Part shown: in pieces, positions 6,915 to 12,728 of the stretch
Layout: each line of letters opens with the position of its first letter
Numbering within the stretch: position 1 is the stretch's first letter
Source of the DNA: Porphyromonadaceae bacterium UBA7141
Lineage (GTDB): Bacteria > Bacteroidota > Bacteroidia > Bacteroidales > Muribaculaceae
Direction of reading: 5' to 3'
DNA: 15,367 nucleotides
Assembly: GCA_002491945.1 (NCBI GenBank)
Contig: DKWX01000046.1
Location: 1-15,367 of the forward strand
Notes under the pieces: model-generated
Seen by the model: only the letters and a program-made list of their open reading frames with translations
Databases searched by the model: none
What the model was told of the DNA's origin: nothing
Made by a program: the position numbers and the translations under genes

Positions 6915-8366
6915 TTATGGGGAGAGGGGGAGGTCGAAGGGAGCGGGGAGAACGGAGGGAGCGGGGAGGTCGAAGGGAGAGGGGGAGGTCGAAGGGAGCG
7001 GGGAGAACGGAGGGAGCGGGGAGGTCGAAGGGAGAGGGGAGGTCGGGCTGAGAGGGGAGGTCGGGGAGGATGGGGTGAGGTCGGGGGTGAGGGGGAGGGA
7101 GTTGAGGCGGGACATGTGGGCGCGGCGGGCGGCGGTGAGGATGTCGATGTAGGGGGTCATGCTGCGGTAGCTTTTGTGACCGGTCCAGGTCATGGCTATC
7201 TGTGGGGGAACGCCAAGGGAGAGGAGGGTGGTGACGAAGGTCTTGCGCCCGGTGTGGGAGGTGATGTGCTGCCATTTCGGGAGGTCGGTGACGTGTCGGA
7301 CCGAGCCGACGAAGCTGACGGTCTGCACGGGGGAGTCGATGCCGGCTTTGCAGGCGATCTTTTTGAGAGCTTTGTTGTAGTCGGCATTGTTGCGCAGCTG
7401 AGGGAAGACCAGGTCGTCGGGGGAGTGGGAGGGGAGGGAGGCGAGGATGGCGCGAGAGTGGTCGTTGAGGTCGATTTCGAGGAGGTCGCGTGTCTTGTGC
7501 GTGACGACGCGTATGAAGTCCGGGTAGACGTCACACCATCGGAGCGTGGAGAGGTCGGAGAAGCGCAGTCCGGTGAAGCAGGAGAGGAGGAAAGCCTGGC
7601 GGAAGAGGTGTTGTGTCGGGGGGAGCTGCACGGCGTGGATGCGTTGCAACTCTTCGGGCGTGAGGTAGATGACGGGGTTTTTGGCGACGGGGAGTTTTTT
7701 TGAGAGTCGGGTGAGAGGAGTGGAGGTGATGTAGCCCTTTTCGACGCTCCAGTTGGCGAATGCACGGATGGAGGTCATGTAGTGGTTGATGGTGTTGTTG
7801 TTGAGTCCGGAGCGGAGCTGGGTCTTTTCACCGAGGTGTTTCATGAGGAAGACTCGGCGTGATATCATATAGTCGAGGAGGCGCACGATGTGGGCGTCGG
7901 TCATCCTGTCGATGCGGGCGTCGGGGCCGAAGATTTCGATGAGGATGTTGAGGGCCTGACGTGTCTGTCGGCGGGTGCGCTCCGACCATTGGGAGAGTAC
8001 GGATACGCGGGCGATGTAGTTTTCGGCAAGCGGGGCGAGCAGCGAGGGTGTGGTTCTGTCGGAGTCGGATGGTGAGATAGTCTCTTTAAGTTGCGCGGGG
8101 GTGGGAGTGATATCTTTGGCCTCGAAAGAATAGAAGGCGGCGGTGATGGTATCTTCGAGCGACTGGAGGGTGCGGTTGATTGTGGCGGCCGGTATCTGCT
8201 GCGGTCCATGTGAGGAATTGCGGGTGCAGCGCGATCCGTCCCATCTCCGGCGGTCGATGTGGTATCCGACGGAGAGGGTCAGAGTGTTACCCTTTGGCCA
8301 AGAGATGCGGAGGCGGAGCAGGGTGTCGCGGAATATGTAGAGCAGACGGCGCTTAACGGGGGTCAT
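6915..8366 (-). CDS. tyrosine recombinase/integrase with Pro/Ser-rich repeat tail
   Basis: This 483-residue phage-type integrase catalyses site-specific integration and excision of the element. The N-terminal arm-binding region (about 1-100) contains the WPKGNTLTLSVGYHIDRRRWD motif common in Bacteroidetes integrases. A SAM-like core-binding domain spans about 110-225 and the catalytic domain about 235-415. All active-site residues are present: Arg268 (TGLRFSD), Lys291 (THKT), His371 and Arg374 (SHTGRKTF), His397 (TGHKS) and nucleophile Tyr406 (TPYIDI). Integrases of this family normally end soon after the Tyr; here about 60 extra residues made almost only of Pro, Ser, Thr and Leu follow, encoded by tandem repeats (6923-7040). 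The gene starts 2 bp after the repressor stop, so the two are co-transcribed and probably co-translated. Confidence 0.93.
   Translation of the reverse strand: MTPVKRRLLYIFRDTLLRLRISWPKGNTLTLSVGYHIDRRRWDGSRCTRNSSHGPQQIPAATINRTLQSLEDTITAAFYSFEAKDITPTPAQLKETISPSDSDRTTPSLLAPLAENYIARVSVLSQWSERTRRQTRQALNILIEIFGPDARIDRMTDAHIVRLLDYMISRRVFLMKHLGEKTQLRSGLNNNTINHYMTSIRAFANWSVEKGYITSTPLTRLSKKLPVAKNPVIYLTPEELQRIHAVQLPPTQHLFRQAFLLSCFTGLRFSDLSTLRWCDVYPDFIRVVTHKTRDLLEIDLNDHSRAILASLPSHSPDDLVFPQLRNNADYNKALKKIACKAGIDSPVQTVSFVGSVRHVTDLPKWQHITSHTGRKTFVTTLLSLGVPPQIAMTWTGHKSYRSMTPYIDILTAARRAHMSRLNSLPLTPDLTPSSPTSPLSPTSPLPSTSPLPPFSPLPSTSPSPFDLPAPSVLPAPFDLPLSP
6923..7040. repeat. 55-bp tandem repeat, two full copies plus a partial third, G-rich on plus strand
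   Basis: Copies start at 6923, 6978 and 7033 (the third diverges after a few bases). Each has the pattern AGAGGGGGAGGTCGAAGGG, then AGCGGGGAGAACGGAGGG, then AGCGGGGAGGTCGAAGGG, so it is built from related 18- to 19-bp subunits. The period of 55 is not divisible by three, so successive copies are read in different frames by the integrase gene. The plus strand is almost entirely purine with many runs of 3-5 G. Confidence 0.85.
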
Positions 8367-8368
8367 GA

Positions 8369-9058
8369 TTAATAGATGTCCTGAGAGAGGATTCGTTTAG
8401 CTTTGAACATAGCACGGAGATCTGCGGCGGCCACGGTCATTTCGCCATAGCGCTCATTGTCGGAGCCGAGGATAATGCGGTTGGAGGTCAGGAGCTCGTT
8501 GCGGATCACACGTTTGAGGACCACGAAATCATCATATGCGGCCACAACTACGCCCTCAGCGTAATGCCACCGGCATTCCGGGATCAGTTTTGTGAGGACC
8601 ATAGCTCCGGGCTGGATTGTAGGGATCATCGAGTCGCCCTCGACCTCGAAAATCTTTAGGGATTCGATATCGGCCTTCTCCTCGGATTTGAGGATGACGG
8701 GGAGTTGATCGAATTCGGCGGCGCAGGGATAATCTTCAATAAAAGAGGCATGGGCAGAGACCGGGATGAAGTCGACGAGGGAGACGTCGGCATCCCGCTG
8801 AGAGGCGGAGTAAGCTTCGCCGATGAGTCTGGTGTTGCTTTTTGTGGCGTCAGCCTTAAGCATATTTCCTTCGCCGGTGAGTAGCCATACTCGGTTTATT
8901 TCCGGGAATGCATTAGATATTTTATCTAATGTTGATTTACGGGTATTATCTCCCATTTTATTTACTGCGCCATTGCTGAGTCCTACCAACTGTTCAAATT
9001 TCTGAGTTGTAAGACTCTTGTGTGCAATAAATTTTAAAACTCTGTCATTCAAACTCAT
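8369..9058 (-). CDS. phage repressor with HTH and S24 (LexA/CI-like) peptidase domain
   Basis: The 229-residue product has an N-terminal helix-turn-helix domain (about 5-65, including TTQKFEQLVGLSNGAVNKM and the segment ISNAFPEINRVWLLTGEG typical of Bacteroidetes CI-like repressors). A linker follows, then a C-terminal S24 domain (about 95-225). The catalytic dyad is visible: Ser143 in VEGDSMIPT and Lys182 in VVLKRVI, spaced as in LexA. The expected self-cleavage site before the domain reads SAHASF (Ala104-Ser105) rather than the Ala-Gly or Cys-Gly of LexA/CI. By family, it would hold the element in lysogeny and be inactivated after DNA damage through RecA-stimulated self-cleavage. It is divergent from the early operon and heads the repressor-integrase operon. 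Three matching 17-bp palindromes, one inside its own coding sequence, are the likely operators. Confidence 0.9.
   Translation of the reverse strand: MSLNDRVLKFIAHKSLTTQKFEQLVGLSNGAVNKMGDNTRKSTLDKISNAFPEINRVWLLTGEGNMLKADATKSNTRLIGEAYSASQRDADVSLVDFIPVSAHASFIEDYPCAAEFDQLPVILKSEEKADIESLKIFEVEGDSMIPTIQPGAMVLTKLIPECRWHYAEGVVVAAYDDFVVLKRVIRNELLTSNRIILGSDNERYGEMTVAAADLRAMFKAKRILSQDIY
8913..8929. promoter_or_regulatory. putative operator O3, inside the repressor coding sequence
   Basis: TTAGATATTTTATCTAA matches the two upstream operators except at the centre, with one mismatch in the second half-site. It overlaps codons for the end of the HTH domain (DKISN). Its centre is 156 bp from O1 and about 199 bp from O2. 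It may serve looping or negative autoregulation; this is inference from sequence identity. Confidence 0.6.
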
Positions 9059-9068
9059 AAGAAGTATA

Positions 9069-9085
9069 TTAGATATAATATCTAA
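9069..9085. promoter_or_regulatory. putative operator O1 on the repressor promoter
   Basis: TTAGATATAATATCTAA is a perfect palindrome apart from its central base. It covers the presumed -7 region of the leftward repressor promoter, 11 bp before the repressor ATG. Bound repressor should limit its own synthesis. Confidence 0.75.
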
Positions 9086-9109
9086 GTTTTTTATAATATT
9101 ACTTGCAAA
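9077..9109 (-). promoter_or_regulatory. putative leftward promoter of the repressor-integrase operon
   Basis: On the minus strand there is a TTTG -33 box (9109-9106), then 21 bp, then TAGATATT (9084-9077), a partial match to TAnnTTTG. The start point would be near 9070, giving a leader of only about 12 nt. The -33 box abuts that of the opposite promoter (CTTG at 9102-9105, CAAA at 9106-9109), so the two promoters are back to back. Confidence 0.5.
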
Positions 9110-9133
9110 TATTAGATATTATATCTAACTTTG
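9102..9133 (+). promoter_or_regulatory. rightward early promoter
   Basis: CTTG (9102-9105), 20 bp and TAACTTTG (9126-9133) fit the Bacteroidetes promoter, with an exact -7 box. Operator O2 (9112-9128) fills the spacer and enters the -7 box, so repressor binding would block RNA polymerase. Transcription should start near 9140, leaving a leader of about 100 nt before the first early gene. Confidence 0.7.
9112..9128. promoter_or_regulatory. putative operator O2 on the early promoter
   Basis: TTAGATATTATATCTAA is the exact reverse complement of O1 and palindromic around its central base. Its centre is 43 bp from that of O1, about four helical turns, so repressor dimers would sit on the same DNA face. 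It lies between the -33 and -7 boxes of the rightward promoter. Confidence 0.75.
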
Positions 9134-9238
9134 CAATCGTAAACGATAGAACCACGCCGCGAATTTACGAAAAAATAGGGTAAATCGGAAATTCTATTGG
9201 AATAAAAATCGGAAACATAACAATCAAAAACGTGAAAT

Positions 9239-9481
9239 ATGACGCTACTTACACCGGGGCAGATGGAGCGGTTGAAGCGCGACACTGCCATCTATCGAGA
9301 GTTCAAGGAGAAGTTGAGAAACCCAGTGACAGAGGAGGTGAACGGGCAGAAAGTGACAGTGATGCCTAATCGCACGGGGGTGCTTCAGGCGCTGATGGCG
9401 AGATACAGGATTCACAGCCTCAGCACGATGTACAAGATCATCCAGCGCATGGAGGCTCAGGAGAAGGGGGCGGCGGTATGA
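9239..9481 (+). CDS. small hypothetical early protein, possible DNA-binding
   Basis: This is the first gene of the early operon (80 residues). It opens MTLLTPGQMERLKRDTAIYREF and is basic and mostly helical; no signal peptide or membrane segment is seen. Residues about 50-75 (LQALMARYRIHSLSTMYKII) look like a helix-turn-helix, so a small regulator is possible, but I do not recognise a named family. Its stop overlaps the start of the next gene as ATGA (9478-9481), which suggests translational coupling. The A-rich leader before the ATG is typical of Bacteroidetes starts. Position just after the repressed promoter is where lambda-like phages place Cro or excision functions. Confidence 0.75.
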   Translation: MTLLTPGQMERLKRDTAIYREFKEKLRNPVTEEVNGQKVTVMPNRTGVLQALMARYRIHSLSTMYKIIQRMEAQEKGAAV

Positions 9482-9777
9482 AAGAGGAGGAGAGAACCAA
9501 CCGCATCGGAAGGGCCATCCTCGGAGCCATCCGCGACGAAGTGGGCGTCAGGGTGCGAGAAGAGATCGCCCGGATGCACGGCCACCATGACGAAGCAGTG
9601 GAGGGGAAAGAGATGCTCACGACTCAAGAGGCGGCCGAGTACCTCGGGGTGTCGGTCAGCTACCTTCACAAGCTTTCGGCAAACGGCGCTCTACGCTACA
9701 CCAAACCCGGGGGCAAGCTAAAATACTTCTTCCGGAAAGATCTTGACGAGCGCCTGCGCGCCAACAAAAACAAATAA
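9478..9777 (+). CDS. helix-turn-helix protein, excisionase-type (HTH_17)
   Basis: The 99-residue product has a charged helical N-terminus (1-45) and a MerR-like winged-helix domain at about 46-95: LTTQEAAEYLGVSVSYLHKL, then a GxLxYxKPGGKLKYFF wing and RKDLDERL. This is the HTH_17/excisionase DNA-binding architecture used by excisionases and small regulators in Bacteroidetes mobile elements. A role in directing excision by the integrase is plausible from domain and position, not proven. Start and stop are tight: ATGA overlap upstream, and a 14-bp gap to the next gene. Confidence 0.8.
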   Translation: MKEEERTNRIGRAILGAIRDEVGVRVREEIARMHGHHDEAVEGKEMLTTQEAAEYLGVSVSYLHKLSANGALRYTKPGGKLKYFFRKDLDERLRANKNK

Positions 9778-9791
9778 AAAATATACGCGAT

Positions 9792-9989
9792 ATGAAAAGA
9801 CCTGCAATTCTCATCATGGCATATCTATTCGCCCTCGCCGCGATGTTTCTCATCTTCTGCGAGCCTGCCGAAGATTCGCAGAGGTGGATTCTCGACCTGT
9901 TGCTCAGCAAGGCCGGCGGAGTGATAGCCGGATGGGTGGCCTGGGAACTTAATAAAAAACTTCAAAAACGAGACGAGACATGGAAATGA
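9792..9989 (+). CDS. small membrane protein, function unknown
   Basis: The 65-residue product begins MKRPAILIMAYLFALAAMFLIFCEP: a short basic start and a hydrophobic helix (about 5-23). A second, weaker hydrophobic stretch lies at about 37-52 (LLLSKAGGVIAGWVAW), before a basic C-terminus (NKKLQKRDETWK). One or two membrane spans are likely. It is too early in the operon for a classical holin; a superinfection or membrane-associated early function is conceivable but not supported by any motif. It overlaps the next gene by 10 bp. Confidence 0.6.
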   Translation: MKRPAILIMAYLFALAAMFLIFCEPAEDSQRWILDLLLSKAGGVIAGWVAWELNKKLQKRDETWK

Positions 9990-10234
9990 TGACAATGGGA
10001 TCTTCGGCCACGGGGCATGAGTCGAAGATCGTAAGAGAGACAGTGAGAGGGGTAAAGGGGCTTGCCGAGCGCCTGGGGGTGCACAAATGCACGGTGCAGA
10101 AATGGCGCAACATGGGTGTGCTTGACAAGGCCACGATAGCCGATTACGGGAGGATTATAATCTTCGACTTCGACAAGGTCTGTGAATGCCTGAAGCACCA
10201 CAGTTCGAAGCCCGGCAGACCCCGGACACGATAA
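9980..10234 (+). CDS. small helix-turn-helix protein, DUF3853-like
   Basis: The 84-residue product has a compact HTH at about 25-50 (VKGLAERLGVHKCTVQKWRN), followed by the short beta segment YGRIIIFDFDKVCECL and a basic Lys/Arg/Pro tail (HHSSKPGRPRTR). The order, HTH then conserved GR-hydrophobic strand and a final helix, resembles DUF3853 proteins of Bacteroidetes mobile elements. It probably binds DNA; its target is unknown. The start at 9980 overlaps the membrane-protein gene by 10 bp; a second in-frame ATG at 9989 is an alternative. Confidence 0.7.
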   Translation: MEMMTMGSSATGHESKIVRETVRGVKGLAERLGVHKCTVQKWRNMGVLDKATIADYGRIIIFDFDKVCECLKHHSSKPGRPRTR

Positions 10235-10269
10235 GGAAGGTAACAACAACAACCTATAATTTCAGCGAC

Positions 10270-10812
10270 ATGGAAATCAAAATCAATGTAGAGATCGGGC
10301 TGACGCCCCGATTGGAAAATGCTCTGAGCCGGCTCTTCATGATGCCGGAGGAGAAGCCGGCGGAAGTCCCGACCGGTGTAGAGATGGCTAAGACAGCTGA
10401 CATAGCTGAAGTAGCTGATATAGCTGAAGCACCGACTGCAGAAGAGGCACCGACTGCAGAAGAAGCACCAGCTGCAGAGGCGGCGCCGGCTGCAGAGGAA
10501 ACACCGACTACAGAGGAAACTCCGGCAGAGAATAAAAAAGAGATTCCGGCACCGACCGATCAAGAACTTCGCAGCTTCATGGATATGGCGATCGCGCGAT
10601 TCGCCGGAGTCGACTGGCAGGAGTCGAAGGATCCGGAGGTAATGAAGATCCGCCGCAGCTGCACGAAGTGCTTCAAAGAGATTGCCTCTCATCTCGGGGC
10701 GGAGAAACCCACCATGCTCCAAGGGGTGGAGAAGAGGCTCAAATTCGTTGCCGAGCTTGACAACATGCTTATCGACAAGAGTACACAAATCGTGTCATGG
10801 TATCCGTTCTAA
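10270..10812 (+). CDS. hypothetical early protein with Ala/Glu/Pro/Thr repeat linker
   Basis: The product is 180 residues from the chosen start MEIKINVEIGLTPRLENALS at 10270; an in-frame ATG at 10186 would add 28 residues inside the previous gene and is less likely. Three parts are seen. A short N-terminal beta-helix segment (1-30) comes first. A low-complexity linker (about 40-97) follows, made of ADIAEV and EAPTAE-type repeats. A C-terminal helical domain (about 98-180) has basic and Cys residues (RRSCTKCFKEIASHLG) and ends IVSWYPF. The C-terminal part resembles hypothetical proteins I associate with Bacteroidetes phage replication regions, but I cannot name a family. It directly precedes the nuclease gene (5 bp to the start chosen there), so a replication or recombination accessory role is inferred from context only. 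Confidence 0.7.
   Translation: MEIKINVEIGLTPRLENALSRLFMMPEEKPAEVPTGVEMAKTADIAEVADIAEAPTAEEAPTAEEAPAAEAAPAAEETPTTEETPAENKKEIPAPTDQELRSFMDMAIARFAGVDWQESKDPEVMKIRRSCTKCFKEIASHLGAEKPTMLQGVEKRLKFVAELDNMLIDKSTQIVSWYPF
10393..10535 (+). repeat. imperfect repeats encoding Ala/Glu/Pro/Thr linker
   Basis: Related 15- to 18-bp units recur: GCTGACATAGCTGAA / GCTGATATAGCTGAA, then GCACCGACTGCAGAAGAG-like units four to six times. They keep the reading frame and encode ADIAE and (E)APTAE / TPTTE variants. This is a length-variable linker within the 10270 gene. Confidence 0.7.
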
Positions 10813-10817
10813 GCGCT

Positions 10818-12008
10818 ATGGAGAAGAGCAACGTAAAAGCGCACGCGATGCTGGGAGCGTCGTCGTCGCACAGATGGCTTAACTGCACACCGTCGGCCAT
10901 GGCGGAGTCAGTCTATCCGGACAGCGAAAGTGATTTTGCCCGCGAGGGGACTCTGGCGCACGCACTTGCCGCGAAGAGGCTCAAGACTCACTTCGGGCGA
11001 TCGACCAAAGATGAAGAGACAGAGATTGCGGAACTGAGCGAGCGCTATCTGACCGGAGAGATGGAGGAGCATGTGGAGGGCTACTGCAACTTCGTGCTAC
11101 AGCGCTACAGAGAGGCCCGCGAGCGGGCGCGACGCACGCACGGATGCGAGCCCGAGATCCGGATTGAGGCACGCCTCGACTACTCCGACTGGGTGGAGGA
11201 TGGATTCGGCACCGGCGACGCCCTGATCATCGGTGGAGGGATGATGGAGATCATCGACCTCAAGTATGGGAAAGGTGTGGAGGTAAACGCCGAAAACAAC
11301 ACACAGATGATGCTCTACGCCCTTGGAGCCGGAGCGGCCTATGATTACGCATTCGACATCGACGTGGTGCGGATGACGATATATCAGCCCCGTATCGGGA
11401 ATCTGAGCAGCTGGGAGATTCCCGCCGACGAGCTGACACGCTGGGCAAGAGAGGAGCTGACCCCCCTGGCGATGCTCGCGGCCAAAGGAAAGGGGGCGCG
11501 ACAGAGCGGCGAATGGTGTCGCTTCTGCAGAGCGAAAGGGGATTGCCCGCGACTTGCCGCCGACTCGCTGGCGCTCTTCGAGCTGAACTCCGACGCCAAC
11601 GGAATCGAGATTCATCATCTTCCCCGGATTCTCGCGCAGCTTGACATCATGAAAGACTGGGTCAAGGCCGTGGAGGAGCGTGCGCTGGCACGCGCTCTCG
11701 GAGGAGAAAGAATCGAGGGATACAAGCTCGTGGAGGGACGCAGCGTCCGGAAGATAACCGACCCACAGGGAGCCGCCGCCGCGCTATTGGCGGCCGGAGC
11801 AGAGCCGGATGAGGTGTGGCGCCCGCGTGAGCTGCGCTCCCTGACCGAGCTTGAGAGGACCTTCGGCAAGAAAGGATTTGCCGCGGCCTGCGGCAAATAT
11901 GTGGAGAAGCCGAAAGGTAAGCCGACGCTCACAGTGGAGAGCGACCGCCGCAAGGCACTGGATCCCGCCGACACTTTTGCCTACCTTGATCTCGCGGTTC
12001 CGGAATAG
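10818..12008 (+). CDS. DUF2800 protein, Cas4/RecB-like PD-(D/E)XK nuclease
   Basis: The product is 396 residues. It opens with HAMLGASSSHRWLNCTPSA, a hallmark of DUF2800. Nuclease-fold features are His48 in GTLAHAL, Asp134 in GTGDALIIGG, the core EIIDLKYGKG with Asp147 and Lys149, and Gln163 in NTQMMLYAL. Four Cys (Cys23; Cys234, Cys237 and Cys243 in WCRFCRAKGDCP) are placed as in Cas4/AddB-type iron-sulfur nucleases. In phages these proteins sit beside DUF2815 ssDNA-binding proteins and are thought to process DNA ends during replication or recombination. The start at 10818 gives a 5-bp gap from the previous gene; an in-frame ATG at 10797 (seven more residues, 16-bp overlap) is the alternative. 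Confidence 0.88.
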   Translation: MEKSNVKAHAMLGASSSHRWLNCTPSAMAESVYPDSESDFAREGTLAHALAAKRLKTHFGRSTKDEETEIAELSERYLTGEMEEHVEGYCNFVLQRYREARERARRTHGCEPEIRIEARLDYSDWVEDGFGTGDALIIGGGMMEIIDLKYGKGVEVNAENNTQMMLYALGAGAAYDYAFDIDVVRMTIYQPRIGNLSSWEIPADELTRWAREELTPLAMLAAKGKGARQSGEWCRFCRAKGDCPRLAADSLALFELNSDANGIEIHHLPRILAQLDIMKDWVKAVEERALARALGGERIEGYKLVEGRSVRKITDPQGAAAALLAAGAEPDEVWRPRELRSLTELERTFGKKGFAAACGKYVEKPKGKPTLTVESDRRKALDPADTFAYLDLAVPE

Positions 12009-12040
12009 GAGACAGACGATCTGACAGAGGGGGACAGAAA

Positions 12041-12090
12041 CACAATCAATAACCAATAAACACAATCAATAACCAATAAACACAATCAAT
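12041..12090 (+). repeat. 20-bp tandem repeat (2.5 copies) in the DUF2815 leader
   Basis: CACAATCAATAACCAATAAA occurs at 12041-12060 and again at 12061-12080, with the first half (CACAATCAAT) repeated at 12081-12090, ending 1 bp before the ATG of the next gene. The copies are identical. The tract is A/C-rich and lacks G, so it would be unstructured in mRNA, which favours ribosome entry in a phylum that does not depend on Shine-Dalgarno pairing. Confidence 0.9.
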
Positions 12091-12091
12091 C

Positions 12092-12706
12092 ATGACTACA
12101 ACAGAAGCATATCAGAATCTGAAAAAGAAATTCTCACCGCGCTCACCGCGCCCGACGACAGTGCACTTCGTGGCACGTCTGAGCTACGTACACCTCGACG
12201 CCCCCTGGGCCGGCAAGGAGGGGAACGAGCCGAAATACAGCGTCAGCTGCATCATACCGAAAGAGGACACCGAGACCATCTCGGCCATCCGCAAAGCGAT
12301 CGACGCGGCAGTGAACGAAGGGGTGACAAAAATATGGAAAGGGACGAAGCCCAACACAAAGAGCAGCAACTTCAAGTATCCGCTCAAAGACGGGGACACG
12401 GACCGCGACTCTGCAGACGCGGCTTACGAGGGGACGATGTTTATCAGCGCCAGCTCGAAGGCGCCGGTCCCCACGCTGAACCGGCTCAAGGAGCGCGTGG
12501 ATCCCAAAGAGATCTATTCCGGATGCTGGGGTCTTGTGGCGATTGACTTCTTCGGGTTCGACAAGGGTTCGAAAGGTGTGGGAGCCGGGCTGAACGTGGT
12601 GATGAAGTATGCCGACGGGGATCGCCTGGGAGGCGATCCCGACCATACGAAAGACTTCGACGGCTACGACCTTGAGCCGGATGAAGACGAGCTCGACGAT
12701 CTCTGA
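12092..12706 (+). CDS. DUF2815 phage single-stranded DNA-binding protein
   Basis: The 204-residue product matches DUF2815, a family with the OB-fold of T7 gp2.5-like ssDNA-binding proteins. Recognisable blocks are EPKYSVSCIIPKEDTETI (about 46-63), YPLKDGDTDR (about 95-104), the stretch YEGTMFISASSKAPVP, DPKEIYSGCWGLVAIDFFGF (about 138-157) and the GxGLNVVMKYADGDRLGG segment. The C-terminus is strongly acidic (EPDEDELDDL), as in SSB-type proteins that recruit partners through an acidic tail. It would coat ssDNA during element replication, together with the DUF2800 nuclease upstream and the primase-helicase downstream. The 83-bp leader carries the 20-bp tandem repeats. Confidence 0.9.
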   Translation: MTTTEAYQNLKKKFSPRSPRPTTVHFVARLSYVHLDAPWAGKEGNEPKYSVSCIIPKEDTETISAIRKAIDAAVNEGVTKIWKGTKPNTKSSNFKYPLKDGDTDRDSADAAYEGTMFISASSKAPVPTLNRLKERVDPKEIYSGCWGLVAIDFFGFDKGSKGVGAGLNVVMKYADGDRLGGDPDHTKDFDGYDLEPDEDELDDL

Positions 12707-12728
12707 GACATCCGACGGCAGAACGAAA

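Noticed and set aside
6923..7040. CRISPR array
   Set aside because: The repeats are contiguous 55-bp tandem copies without unique spacers and lie within a coding sequence.
6841..7275. Open minus-strand frame of 144 codons, Pro/Arg/Ser-rich
   Set aside because: It is an alternative frame of the integrase 3' end and its 55-bp repeats; composition is low-complexity and there is no start context. It matters only as the frame reached if repeat copy number changes.
6897..7703. Plus-strand frame of 268 codons, Gly/Glu/Arg-rich
   Set aside because: It is the antisense of the integrase gene, with composition dictated by the purine-rich repeats and GC-rich codons; no domain is recognisable.
9182..9215. 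Direct repeat AAATCGGAAA in the early leader (9182-9191 and 9206-9215)
   Set aside because: The repeat is short, in an A-rich leader where chance matches are likely, and nothing else links it to a function.
12041..12090. Iteron-type replication origin
   Set aside because: Only 2.5 head-to-tail copies directly against a start codon, with no adjacent initiator gene or AT-rich unwinding region; a translation leader is the simpler reading.
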